This document shows positions 1-8,233 of a stretch of DNA of 64,000 nt, one piece after another. The notes beneath the pieces are model-generated. The model worked only from the letters and a program-made list of their open reading frames with translations, had not been told where the DNA came from and did no database searches. Both the position numbers and the translations under genes were made by a program. Source of the stretch: Ottowia flava (lineage in GTDB: Bacteria; Pseudomonadota; Gammaproteobacteria; Burkholderiales; Burkholderiaceae_C); assembly GCF_008017535.1 (NCBI RefSeq), contig NZ_VRUA01000014.1, positions 1 through 64,000 on the forward strand, written 5' to 3'. Each line of letters opens with the position of its first letter. Position 1 is the stretch's first letter.

Positions 1-113
1 CGAGTGCTGATGCCGGCAGCCTCGGCTGCCGGCATCAGGCCAATCAAGGCGATCTGAGAAACCAAATGGGCTCTCCCTTTGGGCGTCAATGAGGCATTCT
101 TATGGGTGTTCAT
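1..113 (-). CDS. IS481 family transposase, N-terminal fragment cut by window edge
   Basis: An ATG at 113 opens 37 codons that run off the window. The start, MNTHKNASLTPKGRAHLVSQ, resembles the IS481 transposase N-terminus (MNTHKHARLT followed by a helix-turn-helix). The alanine-rich stretch that follows (residues 28-35) would be in the first HTH. The catalytic DDE core is not visible. A perfect 14-bp inverted repeat with a 2-nt loop (8-21/24-37) falls inside this coding region. Confidence 0.75.
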   Translation of the reverse strand, partial: MNTHKNASLTPKGRAHLVSQIALIGLMPAAEAAGIST

Positions 114-196
114 CCGGGGAGTGCTGAAGCAGCCGGTTTGGCTTGAGAACCTCCATCTTGCTTCACCTCGGGTGAACAACCTCTTGGGAAACGACA
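1..196 (-). mobile_element. IS481-family insertion sequence, partial (one end)
   Basis: The terminus reads TGTCGTTTCCCAAGAGGTTG on the minus strand, ending at 196, and is followed inward by a transposase start. It is abutted by CCTAGG (197-202), matching the NCTAGN target that IS481 of Bordetella pertussis is known to duplicate. The rest of the element and its other end lie outside the window, so the duplication cannot be confirmed. Confidence 0.75.
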
Positions 197-256
197 CCTA
201 GGCGCACGGCCTTGTCGGCCAAGGGCGCGACCGGCGCGGCGGGTGGCCTGTGGGCA

Positions 257-280
257 CAAAAAACCCGCCACGCGGGCGGG
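257..280 (-). terminator. Rho-independent terminator of the mscS-like gene
   Basis: On the minus strand a CCCGCC/GGCGGG stem with a short loop is followed directly by six T. It lies 50 bp past the stop of the MscS-like gene. Confidence 0.75.
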
Positions 281-329
281 TCGGTCAAGCCGAAGGGGCG
301 CGGACGGGGTCGCCGCCGCGGTCGCCCCG

Positions 330-1154
330 TCAGCCCGCCACCGGGCCGGCCTGGCGGTAGGCCACGGGCGTTTCCGGCACCGGGTAGCCGGCCGCGCCGA
401 AGGTGTCGACGATGGCCTTGTTGGTGTCGAAGTAAACCTGCCAGTAGTGGTCGGTATGCGTGTAGGGGCGCACGCACAGCTTGGGGCCTTCGGGCGTGAA
501 TTCGAGGATCTCGATGTCGGGCGCCGGGTCGGCCGCGACGTTGGGGATGGCGGCGATCACCGGGCGCAGGCGCGCGATGGCGTCGGTCGGGCTGACGCTG
601 TTGGCCACCTTGGCCACGCAGTCCACGCGGCGCACCGGCAGCGCGCTGTAGTTCTGGATGTTGTCGCCAAACACCTTGCCGTTGCCGACGATGGTGGTCA
701 CGTTGTCGGGCGTGACGACGGTGGTGCCGAACAGGCCCAGCTCCTTCACCGTGCCGGTCACGCCGCCGGCCTGGATGAAGTCACCCACCTTGTAGGGGCG
801 CAGCACCTGCATGAACACGCCCGCGGCGAAGTTGCCCAGCATGCCGCTCCACGCCGCACCAATGGCCAGGCCGGCGCCCGCCAGCAACGCCGCGAACGAG
901 GTGGTGCGCACGCCGAACAGGTCCAGAATCGCCAGGATCAGGACGATGTTCAGCACCACCGCGATGATGGATTTCAGGTAGTTGGCCAGCGTGGCGTCGA
1001 TCTTGCCGCCGCGCTCGAACGCCTTGCCGATCAGGTTGACGGCCAGGTTGATCAGCCAGCGGCCGATGATCCAGGCGACGATCGCCGTCAGCAGCTTGAT
1101 GGCGAAATCCACACCTTGCGTGGACAGGAATTGCCAGATGTCTTGGGTGTTCAT
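330..1154 (-). CDS. MscS family small-conductance mechanosensitive channel
   Basis: This 274-residue inner-membrane protein should open under membrane tension and release solutes on hypo-osmotic shock. Hydrophobic helices near residues 15-35 and 60-85 precede a Gly/Ala-rich pore helix (about 90-115, including AGAGLAIGAAWSG) and the MscS beta domain (RPYKVGDF, TVVTPDN). This is the usual length of the short MscS class. The ATG at 1154 is chosen because GGAGAG lies just upstream; an in-frame upstream start at 1259 would add 35 Arg-rich residues with no membrane character. It is monocistronic with its own terminator. Confidence 0.9.
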   Translation of the reverse strand: MNTQDIWQFLSTQGVDFAIKLLTAIVAWIIGRWLINLAVNLIGKAFERGGKIDATLANYLKSIIAVVLNIVLILAILDLFGVRTTSFAALLAGAGLAIGAAWSGMLGNFAAGVFMQVLRPYKVGDFIQAGGVTGTVKELGLFGTTVVTPDNVTTIVGNGKVFGDNIQNYSALPVRRVDCVAKVANSVSPTDAIARLRPVIAAIPNVAADPAPDIEILEFTPEGPKLCVRPYTHTDHYWQVYFDTNKAIVDTFGAAGYPVPETPVAYRQAGPVAG

Positions 1155-1502
1155 GCGCTTCTCTCCAGGAGGTCCCTTCCGTTGAATCGGCGGCACTCTG
1201 CCAGCGCGCATGCCGCGCCGGTGCGCCCCGCGTCGGCCAGCGTGACATCCGTCACGCACGCGTCAGGCGGGTGAGACGTTCGGCGCGCACAGGCGCCGGG
1301 TGCTGCGCAGCGGGTTCGCGTGGCCACGCCGCACATCAGCGGTGCTGGCAGCGCCTGGCGCCTGTCACCGCCGCCCGACCAATTACTTCTCTTTTGATAG
1401 CTGCCTGCGCAGGTGGCTGTAGCGCAAGCGCCTGATTTTGCTTGCTATGTCCGCATCCCCCGCGGCGCACTTGCCGATGCGCCCTTGGGCGACAATCAGT
1501 GC
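1155..1502. other. Intergenic region between divergent mscS-like gene and selD
   Basis: About 350 bp without a convincing gene. It holds the promoters of the two divergent genes, which I could not place with confidence, and one copy of the family-1 interspersed repeat at 1396-1440, close to the selD start. Confidence 0.6.
1396..1440 (+). repeat. Family-1 interspersed repeat, copy 1
   Basis: GATAGCTGCCTGCGCAGGTG followed by GCTGTAGCGCAAGCGCCTGA is close to the window-wide pattern ATAGCTGCTTGCGCAGGTGG / TTGTAGGGCTGCAGGCC. It lies 60 bp upstream of selD. Confidence 0.8.
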
Positions 1503-2594
1503 ATGAGCACACCGCACGCCGCCAACCCAACCGCCCCCACCACGGCACCCACCGCCGAACCCCGCCTGACCAGCCTGTCGCACGGCGGCGGCTGCGGCTG
1601 CAAGATCGCGCCGGGCGTGCTGTCCAGCATCCTGCGCGGGACCGGCGGCCTGCCGGTGCCGCCCGAACTGCTGGTGGGCATCGAGACCTCGGACGACGCC
1701 GCCGTCTACCGCCTGAACGACGAACAGGCCCTGGTCGCTACGACCGACTTTTTCATGCCCATCGTCGACGACCCGTTCGATTTCGGCCGCATCGCCGCCA
1801 CCAACGCGCTGTCCGACGTGTACGCCATGGGCGGCCAACCGATCATGGCGCTGGCGCTGGTGGGCATGCCGATCAACGTGCTGTCGGTGGACACCATCGG
1901 CAAGATCCTGGAAGGCGGCGCCAGCGTGTGCCGCACCGCCGGCATTCCGATTGCGGGCGGGCACACCATCGACTCGGTCGAAGCCATTTACGGCCTGGTC
2001 GCGCTGGGCTTGGTGCACCCCGACCGCATCAAGAAAAACAGCGGCGCGCAACCGGGCGACGTGCTGGTGCTGGGCAAGCCGCTGGGCGTGGGCATCTATT
2101 CCGCTGCACTGAAAAAAGGCCAGCTGCCCACCGACGGCTACGCGCGCATGATCGACAGCACCACGCGCCTGAACACCCCCGGCACCGCGCTGGCCGCCCT
2201 GCCCGGCGTGCACGCGCTGACCGACGTCACCGGCTTTGGCCTGGCCGGCCACGCGCTTGAATTGGCGCGCGGCGCCAGCGTCACCGCGCAGATCGACTGG
2301 GCCGCCGTGCCCCTGCTGCCCGGCGCGCGCGACTTGGCGACGCAAGGCACCGTGACCGGCGCCAGCGGCCGCAACTGGGCCGCCTACGGCCAAGACATCG
2401 CCCTGCCCACCGGTTTTGCCGACGCCGAGCGTGCCCTGCTCACCGACCCGCAGACCAGCGGCGGCCTCTTGGTGGCTTGCGAGCCGGCTGCAGCGCCGGC
2501 GGTGCTGTCGGTGTTCCGCAGTCAGGGCTTTGCGGACGCTGCTGTCGTGGGCGCGGTGACGGCAGCCGCCGCGCAACCTTTGGTGGTGCGTTAA
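1503..2594 (+). CDS. selD: Selenide, water dikinase (selenophosphate synthetase)
   Basis: SelD makes selenophosphate from selenide and ATP, the selenium donor for selenocysteine and 2-selenouridine tRNA. The 363-residue protein carries the glycine-rich start SHGGGCGCK with Cys31 and Lys34 at the positions of catalytic Cys17 and Lys20 of E. coli SelD. This copy uses Cys, not selenocysteine. The AIR-synthase fold motifs (SDDAAVY, TTDFF, ATNALSDVYAMGG) follow. The ATG at 1503 is chosen because the upstream extension runs into the repeat. No selA, selB or mnmH is in the window. A SelD-associated oxidoreductase lies one gene away (4463-5554). Confidence 0.95.
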   Translation: MSTPHAANPTAPTTAPTAEPRLTSLSHGGGCGCKIAPGVLSSILRGTGGLPVPPELLVGIETSDDAAVYRLNDEQALVATTDFFMPIVDDPFDFGRIAATNALSDVYAMGGQPIMALALVGMPINVLSVDTIGKILEGGASVCRTAGIPIAGGHTIDSVEAIYGLVALGLVHPDRIKKNSGAQPGDVLVLGKPLGVGIYSAALKKGQLPTDGYARMIDSTTRLNTPGTALAALPGVHALTDVTGFGLAGHALELARGASVTAQIDWAAVPLLPGARDLATQGTVTGASGRNWAAYGQDIALPTGFADAERALLTDPQTSGGLLVACEPAAAPAVLSVFRSQGFADAAVVGAVTAAAAQPLVVR

Positions 2595-2737
2595 GTATCG
2601 ACAGGCGAAGACCCGCCGGGCGATCACGCCGTGCGGGTGGACACCGCGGGCGGATGTGCACCGCACGGGCCTGTTCACGACGCCACCTGCGCCAGCACAA
2701 GCACCCAGTCACAGGTCGCCACCTAGAATCTGTCTTG

Positions 2738-4351
2738 ATGTTCAGCTTCTTCCGCCGAAAAAAGGCCGCCGAACCGGCCCCCGCTACCCCCGCAACGCCC
2801 CCCGTCGATGCGGCTGCGCCTGCGCCGAGCGCGGCGCCCGAAGTACCGGTGGCCACGCCGTCGCCAACTGCCCCGGCCGTGCCAGCCCAGTCTTCCGCTG
2901 TGCCCAGCTCTCCGCCGGCGACGGCTGCACCATGGTCGCCTTCGCCCGACGCCCCCGCGCCTCCTGCCGTTCAGGCGCCAGCACCTCAAGGCTTCTCCGG
3001 CTGGGCCCCCGCGCCCTCGCCTGTACCGGCGCCTACGCAGGCCGCCGGTTCGGGCGCTGCACTGGAGGGCTGGGTCCAGACGGGTCAGACAACGCCTGAG
3101 GTCGCGCCGGTTGACGCGCCAGCGCCACCTCCAACCATTGCTCCTGCTGCGGCCTCCGCAGAAACCGCAGCACTGGCATCCCCGGCTGCCGATGCCGTTG
3201 CGCCGGCGGCATCCCCCGCTGCCGCGCCCGTGGCCGTCCCGACCACGGCTTTGTCGTCGGTGGACCCTGTGCCGGTGCCCCTGGCGCCGGCCGCTCCGGC
3301 TCTTGCGGCAGCCAAGGCCAAACCCGCGCCCACCCGCATGGCCGCCAGCACCGTCGACGCTCCTGTTTTCGGAGCTACCCGCGCTGATGGCTCTAGCGCT
3401 GCAAGCCAAAATGACCTGGAAGCGGTGCCGGTATCGGCTGCAACCGTGGCCACCCGCTCGGGCTGGCTGGACCGCCTGAAGACCGGGCTGCGCAAGACCG
3501 GCAGTTCGATCACCACGGTGTTCACCGGCGCACAGATCGACGACGCGCTGTACGAAGACCTGGAGACCGCGTTGCTGATGGCCGACGCCGGCGTGCAGGC
3601 GACGGAATTCCTGCTGGCCGATCTGAAGCGCCGGGTGAAAGACACGCGCGCCACCGATGCAACGCAGGTCAAGGCGCTGCTGCAGGACGCCATCGCCGAC
3701 ATGCTGGCGCCACTGGAAAAGCCGCTGACGGTCGGCGTGTACCACCCCACGGTGATTATGGTCGCGGGCGTCAACGGCGCCGGCAAGACGACCAGCATCG
3801 GCAAGCTGACCAAGCACCTGGCGGACGCCGGCGCTACCGTGCTGCTGGCCGCGGCCGACACCTTCCGCGCCGCCGCGCGCGAGCAACTGGCCGTCTGGGC
3901 CGACCGCAACCAGGTGGAAATCGTCAGCCAGCAAGGCGCCGACCCGTCCGCCGTCAGTTTTGACGCCGTGGCCGCCGGCCGCGCGCGCGACCTGGACGTG
4001 GTGCTGGTCGACACCGCTGGGCGCCTGCCGACGCAGAAACACCTGATGGAAGAGCTGACCAAGATCCGCCGCGTGGTCACCAAGGCCGACATCACCGCGC
4101 CGCACGAGGTGCTGCTGGTGATCGATGGCAACACCGGCCAGAACGCGCTGGCGCAAGTGAAGGCGTTCGACGATTCGGTGCAGCTCACCGGCCTGATCGT
4201 CACCAAGCTGGACGGCACGGCCAAAGGCGGCGTGCTGTGTGCCATCGCGCGCGAAAAGCCGGTGCCGGTCTACTTTGTTGGCGTGGGCGAACGGCTGGAA
4301 GACCTGCAGACCTTCCGCGCACGCGAATTCGCGCAGGCGCTGGTCGGCTGA
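2738..4351 (+). CDS. ftsY: Signal recognition particle receptor FtsY
   Basis: FtsY is the membrane-associated GTPase that docks SRP-bound ribosomes at the translocon. In this 537-residue protein the first ~230 residues are an Ala/Pro-rich linker after a basic start (MFSFFRRKK). The NG domain follows: P-loop GVNGAGKTTS (344-353), DTFRAAAREQL, DTAGR (425-429) and TKLDG (489-493). Residues ~211-225 are encoded by a family-1 repeat inserted in frame (3368-3410), just before the NG domain. The ATG at 2738 gives the typical FFRRKK N-terminus; upstream sequence lacks FtsY character. Confidence 0.97.
   Translation: MFSFFRRKKAAEPAPATPATPPVDAAAPAPSAAPEVPVATPSPTAPAVPAQSSAVPSSPPATAAPWSPSPDAPAPPAVQAPAPQGFSGWAPAPSPVPAPTQAAGSGAALEGWVQTGQTTPEVAPVDAPAPPPTIAPAAASAETAALASPAADAVAPAASPAAAPVAVPTTALSSVDPVPVPLAPAAPALAAAKAKPAPTRMAASTVDAPVFGATRADGSSAASQNDLEAVPVSAATVATRSGWLDRLKTGLRKTGSSITTVFTGAQIDDALYEDLETALLMADAGVQATEFLLADLKRRVKDTRATDATQVKALLQDAIADMLAPLEKPLTVGVYHPTVIMVAGVNGAGKTTSIGKLTKHLADAGATVLLAAADTFRAAAREQLAVWADRNQVEIVSQQGADPSAVSFDAVAAGRARDLDVVLVDTAGRLPTQKHLMEELTKIRRVVTKADITAPHEVLLVIDGNTGQNALAQVKAFDDSVQLTGLIVTKLDGTAKGGVLCAIAREKPVPVYFVGVGERLEDLQTFRAREFAQALVG
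3368..3410 (+). repeat. Family-1 repeat inside ftsY, copy 2
   Basis: GGAGCTACCCGCGCTGATGG followed by CTCTAGCGCTGCAAGCC keeps the spacing of the family-1 consensus. It is translated in frame as part of the FtsY linker, ahead of the conserved GTPase domain. Confidence 0.6.
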
Positions 4352-4462
4352 ACAAGCAGCGGGTCCGCGCCGCCCGCCATCATTTACTGCTACCCGTTCG
4401 GGCCCTGCTGCAACGGATTGAAACGTCGCAGCAGGCGCAGGCCCACTCGATACACTCGCAGC

Positions 4463-5554
4463 ATGACCGTGAACCCCTCCCGCAAGCACCTGGTCCTGGT
4501 GGGCGCAGGCCGCGCCAATCTCCAGGTGCTCAAAGGACTGGCCCGACAAGGTTCGGGCGACATGAGTGTCACCTTGGTGGCGCCGCACCCTTACTACATC
4601 GATTCCGCCATGCTGCCCGGCTACGTCGCGGGCGACTATGCGCTGGACGACGTGCGCATCGCGCTCGACCCGCTGGTAGAGGCCAGTGGCGTGACCTTCG
4701 CGCCCGCACACGTGCATTCGCTGGACGCAGGCGGTCGCCGCATCCAGTTGACCAGCGGCGACGCGCTGCCCTACGACGTGCTCTCCATCGACGCCGAGCC
4801 CACGCTGTCGCGTGAAGCGGTCGAGGACGTGATGCCGGGCGCGCGCCGCAACGCCTTGTTCGTGCACCCGCATGAAGCTTTCGTGCAGCTGTGGCCGCAA
4901 TTGCAATCGCTGGCCAGCCAGCGCGCCTTGCAGGTCGCCGTGATCGGCGAGGACCTCGCCGGGGTGGAAATGGCGATGGCGGTGGCGCATGCGCTGGCCA
5001 ATCCGCATGGCAGCCGGGTGTCGCTGGTAGCGGGCGACGCGCCGCTGCTGGCCGATCAACCTGCCAGCCTGCAGCGCCGTGTGCTGGCGCGCCTGAAAGC
5101 AATGAACATCACCGTGCTGCAGGACCATTGCATCGGTCTGGACGGCCAGGCTGTGCAATTGGCCAGTGGCGCCACACTGCTGTGCGACGCGCCCTTGCTG
5201 GCGCTGGAAGCCGGTACGCCAACCTGGCTGCGCCAGGCTGGTCTGCAGGCCGACGAGGCCGGCGAGCCGGTAGTCAATGAACGCCTGCAGAGCGAAAGCC
5301 ACCGCCAGATCTTCATCGTGCCGCCACGCGCCCCGGCCGAGATCGGCCCGGTGCTGGAGGCCAACCTGCGCACCGCGATGGATGGCGGCAACTTCAGGAA
5401 AGCGCCGCTCGACGTCTCGCGCCTGCGCACGGTGGCTTGCGGCGATGGCCACGCGATTGCTGCCTGGGGTCCGCTGGCACTGGAGGGCCGGGAGGTCTGG
5501 AACTGGAAGGACCGCCGCGACCGCCGTCAGCTTGCGGCCATGTTCGCGACCTGA
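4463..5554 (+). CDS. FAD-dependent pyridine nucleotide-disulfide oxidoreductase family protein, SelD-associated type
   Basis: This 363-residue flavoprotein has an N-terminal Rossmann motif (LVLVGAGRANLQVL) for FAD and a second nucleotide-binding segment (VAVIGEDLAGVEMAMA), in the NDH-2 fold. No redox-active CxxxxC is visible. It resembles the family (TIGR03169, from memory) that occurs fused to the N-terminus of SelD. Here it is a separate gene two positions after selD, with ftsY between them. A role in delivering or reducing a selenium or sulfur species, or as an NADH:quinone reductase, is inference. The start follows the ATG of MTVNPSRKHLVLVGAG. Confidence 0.75.
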   Translation: MTVNPSRKHLVLVGAGRANLQVLKGLARQGSGDMSVTLVAPHPYYIDSAMLPGYVAGDYALDDVRIALDPLVEASGVTFAPAHVHSLDAGGRRIQLTSGDALPYDVLSIDAEPTLSREAVEDVMPGARRNALFVHPHEAFVQLWPQLQSLASQRALQVAVIGEDLAGVEMAMAVAHALANPHGSRVSLVAGDAPLLADQPASLQRRVLARLKAMNITVLQDHCIGLDGQAVQLASGATLLCDAPLLALEAGTPTWLRQAGLQADEAGEPVVNERLQSESHRQIFIVPPRAPAEIGPVLEANLRTAMDGGNFRKAPLDVSRLRTVACGDGHAIAAWGPLALEGREVWNWKDRRDRRQLAAMFAT

Positions 5555-5900
5555 GATCGCAGGCTCACGGTCGGCGCGGCCGCTTTGTCGAGCAAGCCCG
5601 CCAACCAACGAGACCCTTTCCCGTTTGGCGGCCAGCGCAACGACTGGGGTTTCGCCTTTCCGGGAAGTGACGGCCCCAAAGGGACCGTCCGCCAGTCGAC
5701 TTGATCGGATCAATCTTTGGGTAAACCCTAGATTTTTCCCCGACACTGCGCACTATACTGCCACTTAACAGGCACTTTAATTCATATTTAAGGTGTACTG
5801 GAAGACGCAGTCGCGTGGGCTCTCAGGGAAAGTCGGGGCATACGAGCCCCTCCTGCTGCCCCACAATGTCGCCATTACTTGACACCTAAAGGAGTTTTGC
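5555..5900. other. Long intergenic region upstream of the first Liv-type operon
   Basis: No gene is supported here. A perfect inverted repeat TTGATC-G-GATCAA lies at 5701-5713. TATACT at 5754-5759 could be a -10 element, but no good -35 is spaced for it. An AT-richer stretch runs from 5763 to 5800. The region probably carries the operon promoter and its control sites. Confidence 0.4.
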
Positions 5901-7106
5901 ATGACCCACACCACCCGTGCGCTCAACCGCCGCCTCATGCTGTCTCGCAGCGCCGCCGTGGTCGGGGCCAGCTCCTCCGGCCTGCTGCTGCCTGAAATCG
6001 TTCGCGCGCAAGGCAACAAGATCAAGATCGGCTTCATGCTGCCCTACACCGGCACCTTCGCCCAGCTGGGCGTCGCCATCGAAAACGGTGTGCGCATGGC
6101 CATCGCCGAAAAAGGCGGCAAGTTGGGTGGCCGCGAGATCGAATGGGTCAAGGTCGACGACGAATCGGAACCCTCCAAAGGCGTTGAAAACGCGCAGAAG
6201 CTGGTCCAGCGCGACAAGGTGGACGTGCTGATCGGCACGGTGCACTCGGGCGTGCAGATGGGCATCCAGAAAGTGGCGCGCGACTCCGGCGTGTTGAACA
6301 TCATCCCCAATGCCGGCGTGCACGCGGCCACGCGCGGACTGTGCGCGGTCAACGTCTTCCGCACCAGCTTCACCAACAGCCAGCCCACCATGGCGCTGGG
6401 CAAGCCCATGATGGACAAGGGCCTGAAGAAGGCCGTGTGGATCACCTGGAAATACGCGGCCGGTGACGAGGCCTTCGAGGGCTTCAAGGAAAGCTACACC
6501 AAGGCCGGCGGCACCATCGTCAAGGAACTCGGCCTGCCCTTCCCGAACGTCGAATTCCAGGCGCTGCTGACCGAGATCGCCAGCCTCAAGCCCGACGCTG
6601 TTGCCTGCTTCTTCGCCGGCGCGGGTGCGGCCAAATTCATGCGCGATTACGCCGCTGCCGGTCTGCAGGGCAAGATTCCGCTGTACGGCTCGGGCTTCCT
6701 GACCGAAGGCGTGATCCAGGCCGCCGGCCCCGCCGCCGAAGGCGTGTACTCCACGCTGCACTACGCCGACTCGCTCGACACGCCGCGCAACAAGCAGTTC
6801 CGCGACGCCTACGCCCAGCAGTTCAAGCTGCAGCCCGACGTGTACGCCGTGCAAGGCTACGACTCCGGCCAATTGCTGGTGCAAGGCCTGGCGGCCGTCA
6901 AGGGCGACATGTCGAACAAGGCGGCGCTGTACAAAGCCATGGAATCGGCCGTCATCGACAGCCCGCGCGGCAAGTGGACCATGAGCAAGGCCCACAACCC
7001 GGTGCAGGACATCTACCTGCGCGTGGTCGAAAAAGGCGACAACAAGGTGCTCGGTGTCGCCGCCAAGGCTCTGGCAGACTCGGGGGCCGGCTGCAAGCTG
7101 GCGTGA
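5901..7106 (+). CDS. Branched-chain amino acid-type ABC transporter, periplasmic substrate-binding protein
   Basis: A 401-residue periplasmic binding protein of the LivK/type-I fold. Its N-terminus has a twin-arginine-like signal (NRRLMLSRSAAVVGASS) ending near VRAQG, so it may use the Tat route. The mature start IKIGFMLPYTGTFAQLG and the IGTVHSGV segment are typical. AAAGGAG lies 10 bp before the ATG. It is first in a five-gene Liv operon, and a terminator directly follows it. Members of this family in Comamonadaceae carry amino acids, amides or aromatic acids. The ligand here is unknown. Confidence 0.9.
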   Translation: MTHTTRALNRRLMLSRSAAVVGASSSGLLLPEIVRAQGNKIKIGFMLPYTGTFAQLGVAIENGVRMAIAEKGGKLGGREIEWVKVDDESEPSKGVENAQKLVQRDKVDVLIGTVHSGVQMGIQKVARDSGVLNIIPNAGVHAATRGLCAVNVFRTSFTNSQPTMALGKPMMDKGLKKAVWITWKYAAGDEAFEGFKESYTKAGGTIVKELGLPFPNVEFQALLTEIASLKPDAVACFFAGAGAAKFMRDYAAAGLQGKIPLYGSGFLTEGVIQAAGPAAEGVYSTLHYADSLDTPRNKQFRDAYAQQFKLQPDVYAVQGYDSGQLLVQGLAAVKGDMSNKAALYKAMESAVIDSPRGKWTMSKAHNPVQDIYLRVVEKGDNKVLGVAAKALADSGAGCKLA

Positions 7107-7126
7107 TCGCCGCGCGCGTCAGCAAG

Positions 7127-7153
7127 ACGGCGGAAGCATCCGCCGTTTTTTTT
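7127..7153 (+). terminator. Intra-operon rho-independent terminator after the binding-protein gene
   Basis: A perfect 8-bp stem ACGGCGGA/TCCGCCGT with loop AGCA is followed directly by eight T. It lies between the binding-protein and permease genes, so partial termination would give more binding protein than membrane components. Confidence 0.85.
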
Positions 7154-7185
7154 GACCGGCCGATCCGGCCCAACGGAACGCACCT

Positions 7186-8049
7186 GTGGACTTCGCGAAT
7201 TTTCTGATCCAGACGCTCAACAGCGTGCAGTACGGCCTGCTGCTGTTCATGCTGGCGGCCGGCCTGACCTTGATCTTCGGCATCATGGGCGTGGTGAACC
7301 TGGCGCACGGCAGCTTCTACATGCTGGGGGCCTACCTGGCATTTTCGCTGTCCAGCCATCTGGGCAGCTTCACCGCCGCGATCATCGTGGGCACGCTGCT
7401 GTCGGTGGTGTTCGGGCTGGTGCTCGAGCGCGTGCTGTTCCGCTACTTCTACCACCGAGACCACCTCGACCAGGTGCTGCTCACGTTCGGTCTGATCTAC
7501 ATCTTTGAAGAGATGCGCTCGCTGCTTTGGGGCGACGATGTGCATGGCGTGGCCATTCCCGCATTGCTGTCGGGCTCGATCCCGCTGACCGATACGCTGT
7601 CTTATCCCGTGTACCGCCTGTTCATGATGGGCGTGTGCGTGCTGCTGGCCATCGGGCTGTATCTGCTGATCAACAAGACTCGACTGGGCATGAAAATCCG
7701 CGCAGGCGCCTTCAACCGCGACATGACCGAGTCGCTGGGCATCAACATCAAGCTGATCCACGCGGTGGTGTTCGCCATCGGTGTCGCGCTGGCCTCAGTG
7801 GCCGGCATGATCGCCGCGCCCATTTCCAGCGTCTACCCCAACATGGGCTCGTCGGTGCTGATCATGTGCTTCGTCGTGGTGGTGATCGGCGGCATTGGTT
7901 CGGTGCGCGGTGCGCTCATCGCCGCCCTGCTGGTCGGGTTCGTCGACACGTTCGGCAAGGTGCTGTTGCCCCACGTGGCCGGCATGCTGGTCTACATGTT
8001 GATGGCGGCAGTCCTGTTGTGGAAGCCGGAAGGACTGTTCAAGCAATGA
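7186..8049 (+). CDS. Liv-type ABC transporter permease (LivH-like)
   Basis: A 287-residue inner-membrane permease with eight or so hydrophobic segments. It has the LivH signature GIMGVVNLAHGSFYMLGAY near residue 40 and the cytoplasmic loop RAGAFNRDMTESLGIN that contacts the ATPases. The start is a GTG at 7186 (VDFANFLIQTLN); no in-frame ATG fits the family length better. It should form the channel with the LivM-like protein at 8234. Confidence 0.92.
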   Translation: MDFANFLIQTLNSVQYGLLLFMLAAGLTLIFGIMGVVNLAHGSFYMLGAYLAFSLSSHLGSFTAAIIVGTLLSVVFGLVLERVLFRYFYHRDHLDQVLLTFGLIYIFEEMRSLLWGDDVHGVAIPALLSGSIPLTDTLSYPVYRLFMMGVCVLLAIGLYLLINKTRLGMKIRAGAFNRDMTESLGINIKLIHAVVFAIGVALASVAGMIAAPISSVYPNMGSSVLIMCFVVVVIGGIGSVRGALIAALLVGFVDTFGKVLLPHVAGMLVYMLMAAVLLWKPEGLFKQ

Positions 8050-8060
8050 AAAACATGCAG

Positions 8061-8146
8061 CCCCCACGCTCCCCTGCTTCGCAGGGTGCGCTGCCCCCCG
8101 AGGGGGCTCAGGCCGCCTTGGGAGCGGCCCGGCGCCGGCCTGGCTT
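8061..8146 (+). repeat. Family-2 interspersed repeat, copy A
   Basis: An ~85-bp GC-rich unit starting CCCCCACGCTCCCCTGCTTC, with the core GCTGCCCCCCGAGGGGGCTC and a GGCCCGGCGCCGGCC end. A second copy lies at 53211-53295. This copy separates the two permease genes of the operon by 184 bp, where such genes usually abut. Confidence 0.8.
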
Positions 8147-8233
8147 GTCCCCTTGCATCGCTGCAGCGCGTCACGTGGCGCGTGCGCGATCCGATAGCGG
8201 CGTTGCCCTCTTTGACCTATGGGGTCGCGACGC

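Noticed and set aside
8-37. 14-bp inverted repeat as terminator
   Set aside because: It lies within the transposase coding region, has a 2-nt loop and no T-run; it is probably a coding-sequence coincidence.
2723-5746. 1007-codon open frame on the minus strand
   Set aside because: It lies antisense to ftsY and the flavoprotein gene, has Arg/Gly/His-rich composition without any domain, and reflects high GC content.
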